A stretch of DNA of 64,000 nucleotides from Sulfitobacter donghicola DSW-25 = KCTC 12864 = JCM 14565 (GTDB lineage: Bacteria; Pseudomonadota; Alphaproteobacteria; Rhodobacterales; Rhodobacteraceae), in NCBI RefSeq assembly GCF_000622405.1, contig NZ_JASF01000005.1, positions 558,001-622,000 on the forward strand, written 5' to 3'. Each line of letters opens with the position of its first letter. Within the stretch, counting starts at the first letter, position 1. A program made the translations under genes and the position numbers. Positions 1 to 9,050 of the stretch are shown piece after piece. Below the pieces are notes generated by a model, which saw nothing but the letters and a program-made list of their open reading frames with translations, ran no database searches and was not told the origin of the DNA.

Positions 1-1077
1 ACGGCGATCGAAAAACAGGCCAAGGATAACGGCATTTCCGATGTCAGCCTGATTGACGCAGATGCCTTGCAACAGGTCGAACCGAACCTAAGCAATCGTG
101 CCATAGCTGCCCTAAAAGTCCCCCAAGAAAGCATCGTTGACCCATGGTCTGCTCCTTATGTTTATCTGCGTCAGGCGCTAGAGAACGGCGCGCAGGTTTT
201 CCTATCTAGCGCCGTAAATAGTGGCACCTTTGACGGGCAGAACTGGCTGCTTGAAACGGATCGGGGACGATTGCGCACTGGCTTGGTGATCAATTGTGCA
301 GGCCTTTATGGCGATATATTGGATAAGGATCTGCTGGGCCAATCGGATTTCCACATAACGCCCCGTAAAGGCCAGTTTGTCGTGTATGATAAGGCAGCCA
401 GCGGATTGCTGAATTCAATCATCCTGCCTGTCCCGACAGAGACAACCAAAGGCGTGGTCCTTTTCCGAACCGTATTCGGGAACCTCGTTGTTGGCCCCAC
501 CGCTGAGGATCAAACCAGCCGAAAAGACGCCTCGACCGACGAACAAGCGTTAAAGGCCTTGATGCGCGAAGGCGAAGACAAGCTACCTGAACTGGCGAAT
601 ATGCCAGTCACTGCGGTTTATGCCGGATTACGCCCCGCCTCCGAGCGAAAAGAATACCGCATTACCCCAAGACCCGAAAAGAATTGGATCACCGTTGGCG
701 GCATCCGTTCCACAGGGTTAAGCGCAGCGCTGGGAATCGCCCGCCACGTCTACGAGCTTTACCAAAATATGGGGGCGACACATCGCGCGATTTCTGACCC
801 TAAAACACCAAAGGCCAACGTATTGGCCCAATCCGGCCAACGTGATTGGCGCGCCGCAGGGCATGGCGAAATCGCCTGCCATTGTGAATTGGTCACCAAC
901 CGAGAGATTAAAGCAGCCCTGAAAGGGCCCTTGGCGGCTAAATCACTGGCGGGTTTAAAACGCCAAACCCGCGCCACGATGGGCAGATGTCAGGGGTTCT
1001 ATTGCTCTGCGCGGCTTGCCGAACTCACCGCGGGCAAGCTGGATCCGCCGATATCGCAAGAGATCGATGATGCGTAG
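1..1077 (+). CDS. GlpA/GlpD-like FAD-dependent oxidoreductase with C-terminal [2Fe-2S] BFD-type domain (5' partial)
   Basis: The frame is open from base 1, so the N-terminus with the FAD-binding GxGxxG lies outside the window; about 358 residues are visible. The visible part is the substrate-domain half of a D-amino-acid-oxidase/glycerol-3-phosphate-dehydrogenase fold, including YAGLRPAS and the C-terminal FAD-contact segment GGIRSTGLSAALGIA. It is followed by a short cysteine domain (ACHCE, then CQGFYC) of the BFD-like [2Fe-2S] type. Such proteins oxidise glycerol 3-phosphate or related 2-hydroxy compounds, and the iron-sulfur domain relays electrons. The stop codon overlaps the next flavoprotein gene, so the two are probably one enzyme complex, as in anaerobic GlpA/GlpB-like pairs. 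The substrate is inferred from family and neighbours only. Confidence 0.8.
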   Translation, partial: TAIEKQAKDNGISDVSLIDADALQQVEPNLSNRAIAALKVPQESIVDPWSAPYVYLRQALENGAQVFLSSAVNSGTFDGQNWLLETDRGRLRTGLVINCAGLYGDILDKDLLGQSDFHITPRKGQFVVYDKAASGLLNSIILPVPTETTKGVVLFRTVFGNLVVGPTAEDQTSRKDASTDEQALKALMREGEDKLPELANMPVTAVYAGLRPASERKEYRITPRPEKNWITVGGIRSTGLSAALGIARHVYELYQNMGATHRAISDPKTPKANVLAQSGQRDWRAAGHGEIACHCELVTNREIKAALKGPLAAKSLAGLKRQTRATMGRCQGFYCSARLAELTAGKLDPPISQEIDDA

Positions 1078-2071
1078 CCGCTCCTTGGGCGAGGCCCATT
1101 CAATTGATGTGGCGTTGATTGGTGCTGGTCCATCAGGTTTGGCTGCGGCGACCGCGCTAAAAGAGGCAGGCGTTGAGCGGGTTGTAGTATTAGAACGTGA
1201 ACCACAGGCTGGCGGCATTCCGCGCCATTGCGGCCACCCGCCGTTTGGCATGCGCGAATTCAAACAGGTGCTTACAGGGCCAGCCTATGCTGCGCGGCTT
1301 GTCAAAACGGCGCTAGACGCTGGCGTGGAAATATACACGGGCACCACAGTTACCGAGGCCCTCCCAAACGGCGTTCTATCCGTTGCGACAACAGACGGGC
1401 TGCATCAGATTTCGGCGTCGCGGATCATCTATGCCACAGGGATGCGCGAAACACCTAGATCAGCCCGCCTGATTTCGGGCGCGCGGGTTCAGGGGGTACT
1501 GAACACCGGCGCACTTCAATCCATGGTTTACCTGAAACACCGCCGCCCCTTTTCCAACCCAGTCATCATAGGGTCTGAATTGGTCGCCTTTTCTGCCATC
1601 ATGACCTGCCGCCACGCGGGCATTCGCCCCATCGCGATGATCGAGGCCAATCCAAAGATATCGGCCCCTTGGCCTTGCGCGTTTTATCCTAGGTTTTTGG
1701 GCGTCCGCCTTTTGACCCAAACGCGGCTGGTACAGATTAACGGCGACAAAACCGTTGAAGGGGTCACAATCGCGGGCCCCGACGGGCAGACAAAACAAAT
1801 CGCTTGCGATGGCGTGATTTTGAGTGGAGACTTCACTCCTGAAGCCGCTTTAGCCCGCAGTGGTCACCTTGAGATCGACTTGGCAACTGGCGGTCCTCAT
1901 GTTGACCAATGGAGCCAATGTTCTGACCCCACATATTTCGCCACTGGCAATCTGTTGCCTCCGATCAAAACCGCCGGAAAAAGCTGGGCCGAAGGCCGCA
2001 AGATCGGCCAACAAGTGGCGCAAGAGCTGGTCAAACAAAGCCGAAGGGCACATGCGCCATCGAACCGTTAA
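1070..2071 (+). CDS. NAD(P)/FAD-dependent oxidoreductase, partner of the upstream flavoenzyme
   Basis: A 333-residue protein starting at the ATG at 1070, which overlaps the stop of the preceding gene; in-frame upstream codons exist but this start gives tight translational coupling. The N-terminus carries a dinucleotide-binding motif (VALIGAGPSGLAAATALKEAG), then EREPQAGGIPRHC and the second-nucleotide region YATGMRETPRS. This is the pyridine-nucleotide-disulfide-type fold seen in GlpB-like and sarcosine/opine-oxidase-like small subunits. It probably passes electrons between the GlpA-like subunit and NAD(P) or quinone. No redox-active CxxC is obvious. The exact substrate remains open. Confidence 0.75.
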   Translation: MRSRSLGEAHSIDVALIGAGPSGLAAATALKEAGVERVVVLEREPQAGGIPRHCGHPPFGMREFKQVLTGPAYAARLVKTALDAGVEIYTGTTVTEALPNGVLSVATTDGLHQISASRIIYATGMRETPRSARLISGARVQGVLNTGALQSMVYLKHRRPFSNPVIIGSELVAFSAIMTCRHAGIRPIAMIEANPKISAPWPCAFYPRFLGVRLLTQTRLVQINGDKTVEGVTIAGPDGQTKQIACDGVILSGDFTPEAALARSGHLEIDLATGGPHVDQWSQCSDPTYFATGNLLPPIKTAGKSWAEGRKIGQQVAQELVKQSRRAHAPSNR

Positions 2072-2302
2072 CGCCTAAATACCCAGCCAATATGCCTAAT
2101 TTTTAATATTACTTACGAATTTCGAAAACCAAGGGGGGAAACAAGATCGAATTACCAGCCTCATCGCTACAAAAATGCATTGCTAGAACAACAACAAAAA
2201 CTGTCGCGAGAGTGTTACAACTTTCGACCAAGCTGACGTTTGGCGAAACTATACAACTTTTGGTCTTTGCCGACCACCAACAGCATTGAGAGGAATAAAA
2301 CC

Positions 2303-3442
2303 ATGAAAAACAAAACGAATTTAACCCGCCGCGCGGTGTTGAAATCAGGCGCCATCGCGGGCGTTGGTGCGCTTGCCAGCCCTGCTCTTGTGTCCAAAGC
2401 TTTTGCCTCATCCGGTGAATTGACGCTGATGGATTGGTCTGATTACTGGCCCGAAGATATGCTGGCAAAATTCACCGATGAGACCGGCATCAAGGTTAAC
2501 TATATCGGCATCGGCTCGAACGAAGAGCTGATTAACAAGATGAAAGCCTCGCAAGGGTCTGGCGCCGATTTGCTGGGGCCAACAAATAACCGCTCGCTTC
2601 AGTGGGGGCCGCTGGACCTGCTACAGCCCTTTGACATGAGCCGCATTCCAATCGACGCCGCCAACCCTGCGATGGTTAAAATTGGCCCAGATGCATGGGA
2701 TTTTGACGGCAAAGGCGTGACGTGGATTCCCCACATCTGGGGTACCGAAGGTATGGCATGGCGCGTTGACAAATGGGCGCCTCAATCCGCTGATGGCTTG
2801 CCCAGCTACGGCGAAATCTGGAGCGAGGAAAACGCCGGTAAAACCATGATCCGTGCGCACTCAGGGATGCTTTGTGCTGGTCTGTATATGGAAGCCTCGG
2901 GTCAGATGGATCCTGGCTCTGTTTGGGCGGCCTATGAATCCGAAGAAAACATGCGCAAGACATGGGCCATGATCACCGATTGGTGCATCGCCCGCAAAGG
3001 CAACCTGAAACTGATCTGGAACGATGCAGATAGCCAGAAAAACGGCCTGCTAAATGATGGTGTCGTTGTTGGTCAAACATGGGATGGCCCACCGCTGGCA
3101 CTGAAAACAGCGGGTGAGCCTGTAACCTATCAAGCCCCAGCCGAGGGCGCGATGGCTTGGGTTGATGGTTTGTCCTTGGCCAAAGGTGCCAAGAACATTG
3201 ATCAGGCCTATGAGCTGATCAAATTCGCCTTTGACCCAGCAAACGCTGGCCCCGCGATTGATAAGCACGGGTATAACTCGCCGATTTTGGGCGCGGATAA
3301 ACTGGCAGGCGAGGCATATGCCAAGAACTTTGCCGAAGCCTATCCAGGTGACGCATTGGGCAATCTGAACGCATGGCCAGCCGAAGCGCCATGGTATGCC
3401 GATGTGCGGACCGAGTTCGTGAACAAGTTCCAAAGCGCCTAA
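2303..3442 (+). CDS. ABC transporter substrate-binding protein, spermidine/putrescine (PotD) family
   Basis: A 379-residue periplasmic solute-binding protein. The ATG at 2303 follows a GAGAGGAA ribosome-binding site; longer in-frame extensions upstream lack one. The N-terminus has a twin-arginine signal (TRRAVLKSG, then a hydrophobic stretch ending near SKAFAS). The mature part begins LTLMDWSDYWPEDM, typical of PotD/family-1 extracellular solute-binding proteins, with the GIGSNEELINKM and later WVDGLSLAKGAKN stretches also family-like. It heads a four-gene importer (ATPase 3562, permeases 4683 and 5624). PotD-type binding proteins take polyamines but also other small solutes, and the flanking glycerol-phosphate-like enzymes suggest a different ligand here. 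Confidence 0.85.
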   Translation: MKNKTNLTRRAVLKSGAIAGVGALASPALVSKAFASSGELTLMDWSDYWPEDMLAKFTDETGIKVNYIGIGSNEELINKMKASQGSGADLLGPTNNRSLQWGPLDLLQPFDMSRIPIDAANPAMVKIGPDAWDFDGKGVTWIPHIWGTEGMAWRVDKWAPQSADGLPSYGEIWSEENAGKTMIRAHSGMLCAGLYMEASGQMDPGSVWAAYESEENMRKTWAMITDWCIARKGNLKLIWNDADSQKNGLLNDGVVVGQTWDGPPLALKTAGEPVTYQAPAEGAMAWVDGLSLAKGAKNIDQAYELIKFAFDPANAGPAIDKHGYNSPILGADKLAGEAYAKNFAEAYPGDALGNLNAWPAEAPWYADVRTEFVNKFQSA

Positions 3443-3561
3443 TCCGCTGGCAACAAGAAACCCTGTTCGGCTGCTGTGATGGTGGCCGGACAAACCTGTG
3501 GCAAAGGCCACATTCGGGGTCAATCCAGAACCCGATCCAGAAATAACGAAGGAAATCCACC

Positions 3562-4671
3562 ATGAGTTCGGGTGTTGCGGTTGATCTAGAAAATATCTCG
3601 ATCCGGTTTGGCGATTTCACCGCTGTGAAAGATGCAAATGTGGCGATCAACGGGGGCGATTTCTTTTCGTTTCTTGGGCCATCAGGATGCGGCAAAACCA
3701 CAATCCTGCGCGCTGTTTCGGGGTTTCTGGAACCCAGCCAAGGCACCGTGCGTATTGGCGGCAAAGACATGGCTGGCATAGGGCCAAACAAACGCCCCAC
3801 CGCTTTGATCTTTCAAAACCTCGCCCTATTCCCCCTGATGAAGGTGTGGGAAAACATCGCCTTTTCGATGGAAGTTGCCGGAGCCAGCGCTGGTGAACGG
3901 CGCAAACGTGCGGATGAGTTGCTGGACATGATCGCGTTGGAAGGCCAAGGCGACAAACTGCCCAGCGAGCTTTCGGGAGGTCAAAAACAGCGGGTTGCGA
4001 TTGCCCGTGCCCTCTGTGCCAATCCCGATGTGTTGTTGCTGGATGAACCCCTCTCTGCGCTGGATCTAAAGCTGCGTCAGCATATGCGGACCGAATTGAG
4101 AGAAATTCAAAAGCGGGTCGGCATCACCTTTATTTACATCACCCATGATCAGGGTGAGGCCCTGACCATGTCTGACAATGTGGCCGTGATGAAAGCTGGC
4201 GTGATCGATCAAATCGATAGCGGCCTGAACATCTATGACCACCCCTCAACGCCTTTCGTTGCCTCCTTTGTAGGCGAGAACAATGTCTTTCGCGGCAAGG
4301 TGAAAGAGATAAAGGGCAACGAGGCGCTGATCAGCACCCGCCGCTCGGGCGAGTTGTTGTCGCGGATCACCCCTGCCCAAATGGGCAAATTATCCGTAGG
4401 GGATGAGGCGATGATGTTCATCCGCCCCGAGGCGCTTCAGCTTGGCCCTGCGCGGGCTGGCAATACGACCGTTACAGCCAAAGTTGTAAATGAAGAATTC
4501 GAAGGCAATACGTTTAGCGTTTTCCTTGAGGGTGACGGTGGCAAAACGATAAAAATGTCGGTGCCCAATACGGGACAGAACAACATTTCTGCCAGCGGTC
4601 AGAACCTTTCCCTGAATTATGACGCTGCAAATGCTGTTGCCATGCCTGCGGGCGAATTGGCCTCGGAATGA
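3562..4671 (+). CDS. ABC transporter ATP-binding protein, PotA family
   Basis: A 369-residue importer ATPase. It shows Walker A GPSGCGKTT (residues ~40-48), the Q-loop in IFQNLALFP, signature LSGGQKQRVAIARA, Walker B DVLLLDEPLSALD and switch histidine in ITHDQGEAL. A C-terminal regulatory TOBE/MOP-like region follows (FIRPEALQLG). Length and domain order match PotA/UgpC-like ATPases. The stop codon overlaps a possible ATG of the next permease, consistent with one transcript. It powers the importer formed with the genes at 2303, 4683 and 5624. Confidence 0.92.
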   Translation: MSSGVAVDLENISIRFGDFTAVKDANVAINGGDFFSFLGPSGCGKTTILRAVSGFLEPSQGTVRIGGKDMAGIGPNKRPTALIFQNLALFPLMKVWENIAFSMEVAGASAGERRKRADELLDMIALEGQGDKLPSELSGGQKQRVAIARALCANPDVLLLDEPLSALDLKLRQHMRTELREIQKRVGITFIYITHDQGEALTMSDNVAVMKAGVIDQIDSGLNIYDHPSTPFVASFVGENNVFRGKVKEIKGNEALISTRRSGELLSRITPAQMGKLSVGDEAMMFIRPEALQLGPARAGNTTVTAKVVNEEFEGNTFSVFLEGDGGKTIKMSVPNTGQNNISASGQNLSLNYDAANAVAMPAGELASE

Positions 4672-4682
4672 AGGCGGGGAAC

Positions 4683-5627
4683 ATGAAAAAGCAGGACGTG
4701 AAAAGGAAAATCATCTTTTCCGATTTCTTTCGCAACAACGGCATTTTGATGGGCAGCGTGCTGATCGGGTTGGTTGGTTTTTGGCTGATCTTTCTGATCA
4801 TCCTGCCCCAGCTTTCTATGTTGGATTATTCCTTCCGGTTTAACCTGCCTCCATCCGAACAGGGCGGCCCCAAGGATGTTTATACGCTCAACAACTATCG
4901 GCATTTGCTTTATGGTTCTGACACCTCTGGGGAAACCTATAACACCGTCGATCTGATGGTCTTTGGCCGCACCATTTTGGCGGCGATGATGGTGACCATC
5001 TTTAACATTATCTTGTGCTATCCCCTTGCCTATCTTCTGGGCCAATCCAAAGGATCGGGCCTTATCCGATTGTTGGTTGTGCTGCTAATCATACCCTACT
5101 GGATCAACGAAATCCTGCGCGCTTTTGCGTTGCGGATTATCTTTGGCGACAGTGGTTTGTTGAACGAAGTGCTGATGTTTCTGCACCTCACAGATGGGCC
5201 GATTGATTTCATCCGCCAGAACGTCGCGCTGTATGCGGGGCTGGGGTATGCCTATATTTTGCTGATGCTGTTTCCGATGTATAATGTCATCGAAAGTCTG
5301 GATCGCAACCAGATCGAAGCCGCCCGCGATATGGGAGCCAGCTGGCTACATATCCATCGCCGTATTGTCATTCCCCACGCCAAACCGGGCATCGCATCGG
5401 GTGCAACAATGGTTTTCATGCTGACCGCTGGCGCCCTTGCCGCGCCGCAGGTTTTGGGCGGGCCAAGCAGCCTGTGGTTCACGCAGTTGGTTTACCAGTG
5501 GTTCAACAACTCGTTGAACTGGCAACAAGGCGCGGCCTATGCCATCGTCCTGTTGTTTGCCACGATTGTGATCGTACTGACCGTGATGCGCATCTTTAAG
5601 GTGAACATGGGGGATATTGGCAAATGA
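4683..5627 (+). CDS. ABC transporter permease, PotB family
   Basis: About 314 residues with six predicted membrane helices and the binding-protein-dependent permease EAA loop (EAARDMGASWLHIHRRIVIPHA). I chose the ATG at 4683 because GGCGGGGA stands just upstream; an in-frame ATG at 4668 overlaps the stop of the ATPase gene and is the alternative. The protein is the first of two inner-membrane subunits of the importer. Its end overlaps the start of the second permease by four bases. Confidence 0.88.
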   Translation: MKKQDVKRKIIFSDFFRNNGILMGSVLIGLVGFWLIFLIILPQLSMLDYSFRFNLPPSEQGGPKDVYTLNNYRHLLYGSDTSGETYNTVDLMVFGRTILAAMMVTIFNIILCYPLAYLLGQSKGSGLIRLLVVLLIIPYWINEILRAFALRIIFGDSGLLNEVLMFLHLTDGPIDFIRQNVALYAGLGYAYILLMLFPMYNVIESLDRNQIEAARDMGASWLHIHRRIVIPHAKPGIASGATMVFMLTAGALAAPQVLGGPSSLWFTQLVYQWFNNSLNWQQGAAYAIVLLFATIVIVLTVMRIFKVNMGDIGK

Positions 5628-6883
5628 AATCCTCTTTTGTCGTGCGCATAGCGCTTGGGGCGTATCTGCTGATCTTTTTCAGCTATCTGCTGGGCCCTCT
5701 GGTGGTGATGAGCCTAACCGCCTTTAACTCACCCGCTTTTCCATCTGTATCTCCTTGGGCGTGCTTTACCTTTGAGTGGTTCGAAGTGCTGTTCAACGAC
5801 AAGCATATTCGCGATGGTATTTATTATAGCGTGATCATTGGCATCGGGACGGTGATCTTGTCGGTTTCGATGGGGCTTGCAGCCTCTATTGTGCTGACGC
5901 AGGTTTGGCCGCGCCTTCGGTCGACTTATTATACAATGATCATCGCGCCGATCCTGATCCCGGGTGTTGTCCTTGGGATCTCGACTTTGGTGTTTTGGGA
6001 TCGGGTCAGCGTGTTTTTGGGGGCCACGGATGGCTCATTCATTCACGGGTTATTTCACAACGGGATTTTCCTGACCATCTTGGGGCAGTCCACCTTTATC
6101 GCATCTTACGCGATGCTCGTCTTTGTCGCGCGCCTTCAACGGTTTGATCCCGGCCTTACCGAAGCTGCCTTGGACCTTGGTGCGACCCATTCCCAAGCCT
6201 TTCGCAAGATCATGCTGCCGTTCATGCGCCCTGCAATTGCCTCGGCCTCGGTATTGGCGTTTCTTGCCTCGTTCGAGAACTATAACACCACCACCTTCAC
6301 AATTATCGACTATAAAACGCTGACAACTGTTCTGGCGCAAAAAGTACGGTTGGGGATCAACCCGTCGATATCCTCTCTTGCGTTTATCATCATCGCATTG
6401 ACCGTTTTTGCAGCCCTTGCGTTTGAGGCCACACAGCGCAATCGCCAGCGCAACGAAGCCATCGCCCAAGGCCGCGCCAAACCTATGGGCAACAGCATTT
6501 TGCCAAATTTCATGCGGGGCAATGCTGCTGCTATCGCTTTTGTCCTGCTTGCTTTTGCTGTCATTGTGATGATTGTCTCGTCCCAGACTTACAGCCCTCA
6601 GATGTGCAAAGAGCGGGTGCGCGAAGCGCGCCAGATCGAAATTCAAAAGAGCATCGATGCCCTCACCGCCGAACGTGCGCGCAAGCAACAACAGGCTCAG
6701 GAGCAAGCGCCAACAACAGAGCAAACCACCCCAGCCCCAGCAGGGAATGGGGCCTTTGGTAACGTCTTCTCCCCGAACAATCTGACAACCGATGAAGCCG
6801 CACCTGAGCCCACAGAACCCCAAGGCGGGAGCGGTGCGTTTGGTAACGTCTTTGCCCCAACCAATCTAAACAATGATGACTGA
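5624..6883 (+). CDS. ABC transporter permease, PotC family, with extra helix and repeat-bearing C-terminal tail
   Basis: The first ~285 residues are a normal PotC-like permease with the EAA loop (EAALDLGATHSQAFRKIMLPFMRP). Unlike usual PotC proteins of roughly 260-290 residues, this one has 419. After the core comes another hydrophobic segment (about residues 300-321), a charged Q/A/R-rich helix, and a Pro/Thr/Glu-rich tail containing two copies of GAFGNVF followed by (S/A)P(N/T)NL (near residues 376 and 404). With a seventh helix the tail would lie in the periplasm, if the usual six-helix topology holds. The core call is firm; the tail's role is unknown. Confidence 0.85.
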   Translation: MKSSFVVRIALGAYLLIFFSYLLGPLVVMSLTAFNSPAFPSVSPWACFTFEWFEVLFNDKHIRDGIYYSVIIGIGTVILSVSMGLAASIVLTQVWPRLRSTYYTMIIAPILIPGVVLGISTLVFWDRVSVFLGATDGSFIHGLFHNGIFLTILGQSTFIASYAMLVFVARLQRFDPGLTEAALDLGATHSQAFRKIMLPFMRPAIASASVLAFLASFENYNTTTFTIIDYKTLTTVLAQKVRLGINPSISSLAFIIIALTVFAALAFEATQRNRQRNEAIAQGRAKPMGNSILPNFMRGNAAAIAFVLLAFAVIVMIVSSQTYSPQMCKERVREARQIEIQKSIDALTAERARKQQQAQEQAPTTEQTTPAPAGNGAFGNVFSPNNLTTDEAAPEPTEPQGGSGAFGNVFAPTNLNNDD

Positions 6884-6935
6884 TATCCATTGGCCAAATC
6901 AGGCGATGTGATCAATCGCCCATAAGGAACGTGAA

Positions 6936-7736
6936 ATGCTCATTGCGCAGCTCAGTGATACGCATATCTCCGCCCCAGGGCACAAAACATGCGGCGTCGC
7001 AGATATGGCCGCAAATCTGCGGCGCTGTGTAGATAGCATAAACAACCAAGACCCCCGTCCTGATCTGGTTCTTCTAAGCGGGGATGTGACCCATTCGGCC
7101 ACTCGGATCGAAACCGAACATGCCGCCGAAATTCTTTCCGCGCTTGAAGTTCCTTTGTTTGTTGTCCCCGGCAATCACGACGACCGGAAAATCCTTGCAG
7201 AGGTCTTTGGACCTATGCGTTGCCCCACGACGCAAACCGGTTTTATGGATTACGTCATCGAAGGATACCCCCTGCGGATTATCGGGCTAGATACACTGAA
7301 TACCGGTCAGCACAGCGGCCAAATCAGCCCCGAACGCCTAGATTGGCTAAAAGAACAGCTGCACACAAAAAGCGACCTTCCCGTTGTTCTTTTTGCCCAT
7401 CACCCACCGCTAAAGTTAGGTGTCCCCGAAACCGATCAGGAAGAGTTTTGCGGGGCGGCCCATTTGGGCGAGCTGGTCGCGGCCCATCCTAATATCGAAC
7501 GGTTCCTATGTGGTCACATCCACCTTCATACCAACACAGGCTGGCACGGAACAATTGTAACCACCTGCCCCAGCATCGGCATGCAGCTAACGCTGGACCT
7601 GAAACAACGAAACCCATCTCAATTTCTTCTATCCGAACCAGCCTATTTGCTACATCACTGGACCGCTGATGAGGTGCTAATCACACATCCAATCCAACTA
7701 TCTGAAATGGATGGTCCGTTTGATTTCACTTCGTAA
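6936..7736 (+). CDS. Calcineurin-type metallophosphoesterase (CpdA/GpdQ class)
   Basis: A 266-residue dimetal phosphoesterase. It shows the ordered motifs DTH (LSDTHIS), GDVTHS, GNHDD, the AHHPP histidine and GHIHLH, which together form the bimetal site of class III cyclic-nucleotide and glycerophosphodiester phosphodiesterases. CpdA (3',5'-cAMP) and GpdQ (glycerophosphodiester) cannot be told apart by motif. Sitting 52 bases downstream of an importer and a glycerol-3-phosphate-dehydrogenase-like pair, a role in hydrolysing an imported phosphodiester is the better guess. No signal peptide is seen, so it should act in the cytoplasm. Confidence 0.82.
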   Translation: MLIAQLSDTHISAPGHKTCGVADMAANLRRCVDSINNQDPRPDLVLLSGDVTHSATRIETEHAAEILSALEVPLFVVPGNHDDRKILAEVFGPMRCPTTQTGFMDYVIEGYPLRIIGLDTLNTGQHSGQISPERLDWLKEQLHTKSDLPVVLFAHHPPLKLGVPETDQEEFCGAAHLGELVAAHPNIERFLCGHIHLHTNTGWHGTIVTTCPSIGMQLTLDLKQRNPSQFLLSEPAYLLHHWTADEVLITHPIQLSEMDGPFDFTS

Positions 7737-7792
7737 ATTTCAAACCACGGCAGAATGTGAGCCATGGCCAATTCGCCCCTTTAACGGACCAT

Positions 7793-8971
7793 CTAAAAGC
7801 TGCGGTGAAACGTGAAACCGCAATCATTAGCCTTGTAATCGTAAAGCGAAACATTGGAGGCGTTACGCTCGATCTGGCAGGTCAGCTTGGGCCGCGCGCC
7901 AAATATTTTGATGTGCTTGGGTTGATAGGACACGCCCACGGCGATTGTCCCATCTGCGCGAAATAAATCCGTTGCAGGGAACAGCCCGTCATACTGTCTG
8001 TTTGTGTATCGTCCAAACAGGCCAAGCGTGCCGATTTTGTCAAAATGACGGGAGGCATCAATCGATAGCCGTCCCTCCCAGTATTTCAAATGATCCCCAC
8101 GAGGAAGCGAACGGGCAACGCTTAGGCCAACCCCCAGACGGGTTTTCACATCAAGGACACGGTCATAACGCAAATCGAGCCGCCCATAAGGCCCGCTTAG
8201 GGCGTCTTCGTCAAGGTAACTGCGGTTTTCAATGACACTAGAGAAACGCAATTGGTGCCCCCCTTTGTGAAACAGATTCACAGCCGCATTCAGCCCGACA
8301 TCGCGGCGCTCTAATGCGAAATCATGATCCAGTCGAAATCGTAAGAACGGCTCAATGATGGTCTTGCGGCCAACCGAAAACCGTTCATGTCGGGCTGCAA
8401 GGAAAAGACGGGTTGAGTTAAGGTCTCCGCTGTCAAAAACACTGTGGTCAATGCGCCCGATGACCGTCAACTCTGCTGCATTCTCCAAGTTAAACCGATA
8501 AGAGAGACTAGCGCCAATCGTGCTCCCGATACCGCTTTGTTCCTGCCCCGCACCAGAAGGTGTGAAAATTCCAAGCGCCGTTTCAAAGCGGTCATTATAG
8601 GTATAGCGGCGAATATTATCCGAAGGGCGAAGAGCGAAACTAAGCCTAAAGCGCCAAGGATCCTCGCTGTTGATCTTGGCTAGGGCACGCGACAGGGTAT
8701 TTACGTCAGCCTGTGACGGGCTGTTCTTTAGCAGCTGCATCACATGATACCTAGCGACCTCGTAATGTTGCGCTTGATACGCCATGCGAGAGAGAGCCCA
8801 GCGCGCTTGGCGGTTGTCTGGATCACGTTTTAGGACCGCCCTAAGCTCTGCCAAGGTAGGTTGGGCATAAATTGGGGCGGCGTTCAAAACAAGCGCCGCC
8901 CCAAGGAAAAGTGCCACGCCAAAATTGCGTGACCGTTTGAGCATTGAAACCAATTTTTTAAAAATGTGCAT
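7793..8971 (-). CDS. Slam-like outer-membrane protein (surface lipoprotein assembly modifier, DUF560 family)
   Basis: A 392-residue protein with a signal peptide (basic start, hydrophobic core, cleavage near PIYAQ). Residues ~38-105 form TPR-like helices (LKRDPDNRQARWALSRMAYQ...). From ~125 on the sequence alternates hydrophobic residues in the manner of a beta-barrel (RFRLSFALRPSDNIRRY..., SLSYRFNLENAAELTVIGR) and ends in phenylalanine, the usual barrel signal. This architecture matches Slam proteins, which move lipoproteins to the cell surface. The gene directly upstream in the same orientation encodes a lipoprotein, the expected client. The assignment rests on architecture, not on an alignment. 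Confidence 0.7.
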   Translation of the reverse strand: MHIFKKLVSMLKRSRNFGVALFLGAALVLNAAPIYAQPTLAELRAVLKRDPDNRQARWALSRMAYQAQHYEVARYHVMQLLKNSPSQADVNTLSRALAKINSEDPWRFRLSFALRPSDNIRRYTYNDRFETALGIFTPSGAGQEQSGIGSTIGASLSYRFNLENAAELTVIGRIDHSVFDSGDLNSTRLFLAARHERFSVGRKTIIEPFLRFRLDHDFALERRDVGLNAAVNLFHKGGHQLRFSSVIENRSYLDEDALSGPYGRLDLRYDRVLDVKTRLGVGLSVARSLPRGDHLKYWEGRLSIDASRHFDKIGTLGLFGRYTNRQYDGLFPATDLFRADGTIAVGVSYQPKHIKIFGARPKLTCQIERNASNVSLYDYKANDCGFTFHRSF

Positions 8972-9050
8972 GGCGAAAGGTTTTCAAATCCCGTTGTCAG
9001 GGCAGACACGGCTCAGGCCTGCCCTGACAGATGCGCATCAAATGCTTGGA

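Noticed and set aside
6050..6823. 257-residue ORF on the minus strand across the PotC-like gene
   Set aside because: It lies fully inside a convincing gene on the opposite strand and has no protein-like motif.
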